Positions 61,833 to 64,000 of a stretch of DNA of 64,000 bases are shown here, one piece after another. The position numbers were made by a program, and so were the translations under genes. The DNA lies in NCBI GenBank assembly GCA_963734725.1, contig CAVTIX010000013.1, positions 83,742 to 147,741 on the forward strand, read 5' to 3'. The first letter of the stretch is position 1; the number at the start of each line of letters is the position of its first letter. This stretch comes from DASXKD01 sp963734725. GTDB taxonomy: Bacteria > Actinomycetota > Actinomycetes > Streptosporangiales > Streptosporangiaceae. The notes beneath the pieces were generated by a model. That model searched no databases. It was not told the origin of the DNA and saw nothing but the letters and a program-made list of their open reading frames with translations.

Positions 61833-63141
61833 CGGCCCGCCTCCGCCAGCTCGGCGTAGCGGGCCAGGTCGACGGTGACCTCGCGGGCCCAGCCCGGCCA
61901 GCAGCCGGGCGGCCTCGGCGCGGGCCGCCGCGCCGGGCGGGTGGTTGCCCTTGCGCTGGCACGGCGCGGCTCGGTGGTGAACGCCGACAGCACCACCCGT
62001 TCCAGCTCGGCGCGGTGCTCAGGGGTGCGCACCAGCGTGCCCGCGCCGTCCGGGGCCAGCCGGTGGGCGGCCAGCACGCACGCCCGGCCGCGGAGCAGAT
62101 CTCCAGCGTGCCGGTGCCCAGCCGGTGCCGGCACTGCACCTGGGCGTCCGGCCAGCCCGGGCGGCACCGAGTAGGAGTTGCCGCGGAACGCGACCGCCGC
62201 GTTGGCGCCGACCGTGCCGGGACACGATGACCGTCGCCGGATACGGCGCGGCCGGCAGCGCCAGCAGCGGCTCGGCGCCGGCCAGCGCGCCGACGGTCGT
62301 GCGGCCGCCGTCAGCGGTGCGCCGCGGCCGGGCATCGGCCGGGCCGGCGCAGAACGCGTCCAGCGAGCGCTGCGCCTCCGCCGGGGTGGTCGCGGTCATC
62401 GTCCGCCACCACCGGCCGCACACATACCGCACCGAGGACTCCACCGCGCCCTTGCGGTTGCCGCGCCGCGGCGGGCACGGCTCCACCACCACGCCGTAAT
62501 ACTTGGCCACCGGGGCGAAGCTGGGCTGCACGTCGCGGCTGCCCGGCACGATCACCGTGGCCAGCCGGTCGGTGCGCCAGACCCGCGGCGTGCCGCCGTG
62601 CCGGCGCAGCACCGCGTCGATCGCCTCGATCAGGTGCGGCTGGTCCAGCGACTCCGCCAGCACCCCGCGGACCCGGCTGACGAATGCGGCAGCGTGCCCA
62701 GCAGCACATACGCGGTGCCGCCCCACGGCGCATTGCGCCGCTCGAACCAGTCCCACTGGATCTCCTCACCCGCCGGGTGGGCGATCTCGATCGTGTCCCG
62801 GCCGGACACCCCCGCGCACGCCTCGCAGTGCGGGCGCAGCCCCGCCAGCCGCAGCTGCCGGGCGAAGCTGACATACGACAGCCGTAGCCCAGCGGCACCA
62901 CCTCGTCGAACAGCGCCGTCGCCCACAGATGCGGGTCGTCGGCGAACCGGGCCGCCAGGTAGGCCGCGAACGGGGCCAGCGGATCCGGCGCCGCGCTGGC
63001 CCGGACGCCGGGCTGGCGTTCCCCGCGCAGGTAGCCACGGACGGTCTTGCGGTCACGGCCAAGATGGCGGGCGATCGCCGAGACCGACCACCCGCGCCTT
63101 GCCAGAGCATGAACCTCCACGTCTTCTCCCTGTGTGAGCAT
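61829..63141 (-). pseudogene. istA: IstA transposase with multiple frameshifts
   Basis: From ATG 63141: MLTQGEDVEVHALARRGWSV, HLGRDRKTVRGYLRGER (HTH), then shifts near 62885, 62690, 62220 and at least two between 61900 and 62160. Pieces in order include LSYVSFARQLRLAGLRPHCEAC, GEEIQWDWFERRNAPWGG with the first Asp of the DDE core, SAAFVSRVRGVLAESLDQPH, TDRLATVIVPGSRD, VAKYYGVVVEPCPPRRGNRKGAVE, GNSYSVPPGLAG and VTVDLARYAELAEAGR. Each piece is well conserved, so decay is recent or artefactual. Confidence 0.8.
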
Positions 63142-63239
63142 CGAGCCGGGGCTCCTTCGGACGACGGCCTGGACACCGTCAGGCTCGAAGGAGCCCCGCC
63201 TCAGTCGGCGGACGTCAGTGACGACACGCCGAGGCCCTC

Positions 63240-63293
63240 CAACTGGGGAGATTCAGTGATCGAGGGTGGGGAGATTCCGGTGATCGTCGGCAC
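63240..63293. repeat. IS21 right terminal inverted repeat
   Basis: Contains two ctggggag/gtggggag-type units (63243-63250 and 63266-63274) mirrored by the left end; ends gtcggca. Confidence 0.8.
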
Positions 63294-63436
63294 GCCTGAC
63301 CTCACCGCCCCGAACGCGGCTCCGCCGCGTGCTGCCGCCCCCCAGCACTCACCGGATTTTCGGATCAGTCACTCAGGCCGCACATCCGTGCCTCGTGGCA
63401 GTGGACGCCCATCGTGGGGTGGCTACGCTAGCGCTT

Positions 63437-63643
63437 ATGCGCCGAATTCTCCTGGGGGCCATCGCGGCAGTCCTGTTCCTGGCACTTGGTACCCGCGCCG
63501 CCGATGCATTGGGAGTCGGCGGAGTTCGTCTGCGCTGCGGTTGTGTGGAGACGTGCTGGTGCAAACGTCCGGGTTTCACTGTCTTCCGCTGGGTGACGCC
63601 CGGGCGTTGGCACCATATTGGTCTGACCGCCAAGGAGAAGTAG
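63437..63643 (+). CDS. Small secreted Cys-rich protein
   Basis: A 68-residue product from ATG 63437 with a clear signal peptide MRRILLGAIAAVLFLALGTR (Ala-rich cleavage at ADA-L) and a mature part containing the cluster CGCVETCWCKRPGFTVFRW, five cysteines within 15 residues. No family recognised. It lies just past the IS21 element. Possible roles: metal binding, disulfide-stabilised peptide, or surface factor; none can be shown. Confidence 0.55.
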   Translation: MRRILLGAIAAVLFLALGTRAADALGVGGVRLRCGCVETCWCKRPGFTVFRWVTPGRWHHIGLTAKEK

Positions 63644-64000
63644 TCCCGTCACTCGCAGACATGATCAAAAACGAGTGAGGCTCCCGCAGATGCCCGGGCG
63701 CGCCGTGCTATCGACCGCGAGACGAGGCGGCCAGCCTCAACATGATCCCTTGCCTGCAAAACGCCAGGATGTCGGATGCTGTCGCTCACCCGGGGACATG
63801 GCATAGGGGGTGAGTCCGCCAGGATCGGCCTACGTCGGCGCCTGTTGTGGTCAGGATTGGTGGTCAGCACGGACCGAGCCTCTACGGGGCCCTGCAATCC
63901 TGCCGCTGAGCCGTCGGATGCTCATCTCCTCCGCGCCGCCTGTGCGCCCCACTAATTCCTGACGTTGCCGACTCCCTCCTGCCAGCTCATCACCCGCTGA
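63644..64000. other. Window end, no gene recognised
   Basis: Open frames exist (for example 63649-63897 minus, Arg-rich), but none shows a domain, a convincing ribosome site or family resemblance. Confidence 0.4.

Larger units (their letters stand above)
60609..63293. mobile_element. IS21-family insertion sequence, about 2.7 kb, transposase degenerate
   Basis: Left end tgccggcgatc (60609) and right end reverse complement tgccgacgatc (ending 63292) continue into matched sequence with two internal repeats each, containing ttccccagt and ctcgatc-type blocks (60630-60660 and 63241-63285). The order istA, istB and a zinc-finger ORF on the minus strand is characteristic of IS21 elements in actinobacteria. 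GCCT occurs on both sides (60605-60608 and 63294-63297) as a possible 4-bp target repeat. Confidence 0.85.

Noticed and set aside
63649..63897. Minus-strand ORF of 82 codons near the window end
   Set aside because: Arg-rich composition with no domain, weak start context and no supporting neighbours.

Overview
The window is very GC-rich DNA with actinobacterial gene content: DtxR/IdeR-type metal regulator, DUF3027, DUF2530, DUF3263 and DUF1707 proteins, a mycosin-like subtilase with a membrane anchor, a second groEL ending in GGGDMDF, SigE-type ECF sigma factor, and a TadE/TadG/CpaB/TadZ/TadA/TadB/TadC pilus locus. Gene order (thrC, MoaD-like, cold-shock, groEL; otsA/otsB; pdxH, citrate synthase, DtxR) is the kind seen in Streptomyces and relatives, so I infer a Streptomyces- or Streptosporangiales-like chromosome rather than a plasmid.

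Layout. 1-1.5 kb: end of a sulfite/nitrite reductase, a zinc-ribbon protein and a sirohydrochlorin chelatase (assimilatory sulfur/siroheme). 1.5-5.1 kb: a truncated acetyltransferase, then a membrane protein and a two-component system whose kinase and regulator both carry in-frame tandem repeats. 5.3-13.8 kb: mixed metabolic and transport genes, a MITE-like insertion, a tRNA-Gly with a nearby tRNA-like fragment, and a small heat-shock protein with its MerR-type regulator. 14-22 kb: thiolase, a SpoIIE-type phosphatase (frameshifted), DtxR, pdxH, citrate synthase and serC, the last two separated by twin palindromes. 22-28 kb: RNA phosphodiesterase, a MarR/MFS pair, DUF3027, a second MFS protein and a cold-shock fusion. 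28-40 kb: an ECF sigma factor, groEL under two CIRCE sites, an RHH/PIN pair, cold-shock gene, MoaD-like protein and thrC behind a SAM riboswitch, divergent from otsA (frameshifted), with otsB convergent.

40-47 kb holds a 1,224-residue subtilase-like protein lacking part of its catalytic machinery, an acyltransferase and an LCP-family cell-wall ligase with an in-frame TGA. 47-59 kb is a complete Flp/Tad pilus locus led by an atypical response regulator and a divergent prepilin peptidase. 59-64 kb is accessory DNA: a tRNA-Thr-like 3' half, a coupled pair of small paralogous proteins, and an IS21-family element with well-preserved inverted ends but a multiply frameshifted transposase.

Two cross-cutting traits stand out. 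In-frame minisatellite-like repeats recur in unrelated proteins (kinase, regulator, ThpR, HAAS-like protein, OtsA, OtsB, subtilase). Single-base lesions (SpoIIE phosphatase, OtsA, LCP, a proline-rich Tad-flanking protein, istB, istA) are frequent enough that consensus-sequence error must be weighed against real gene decay.
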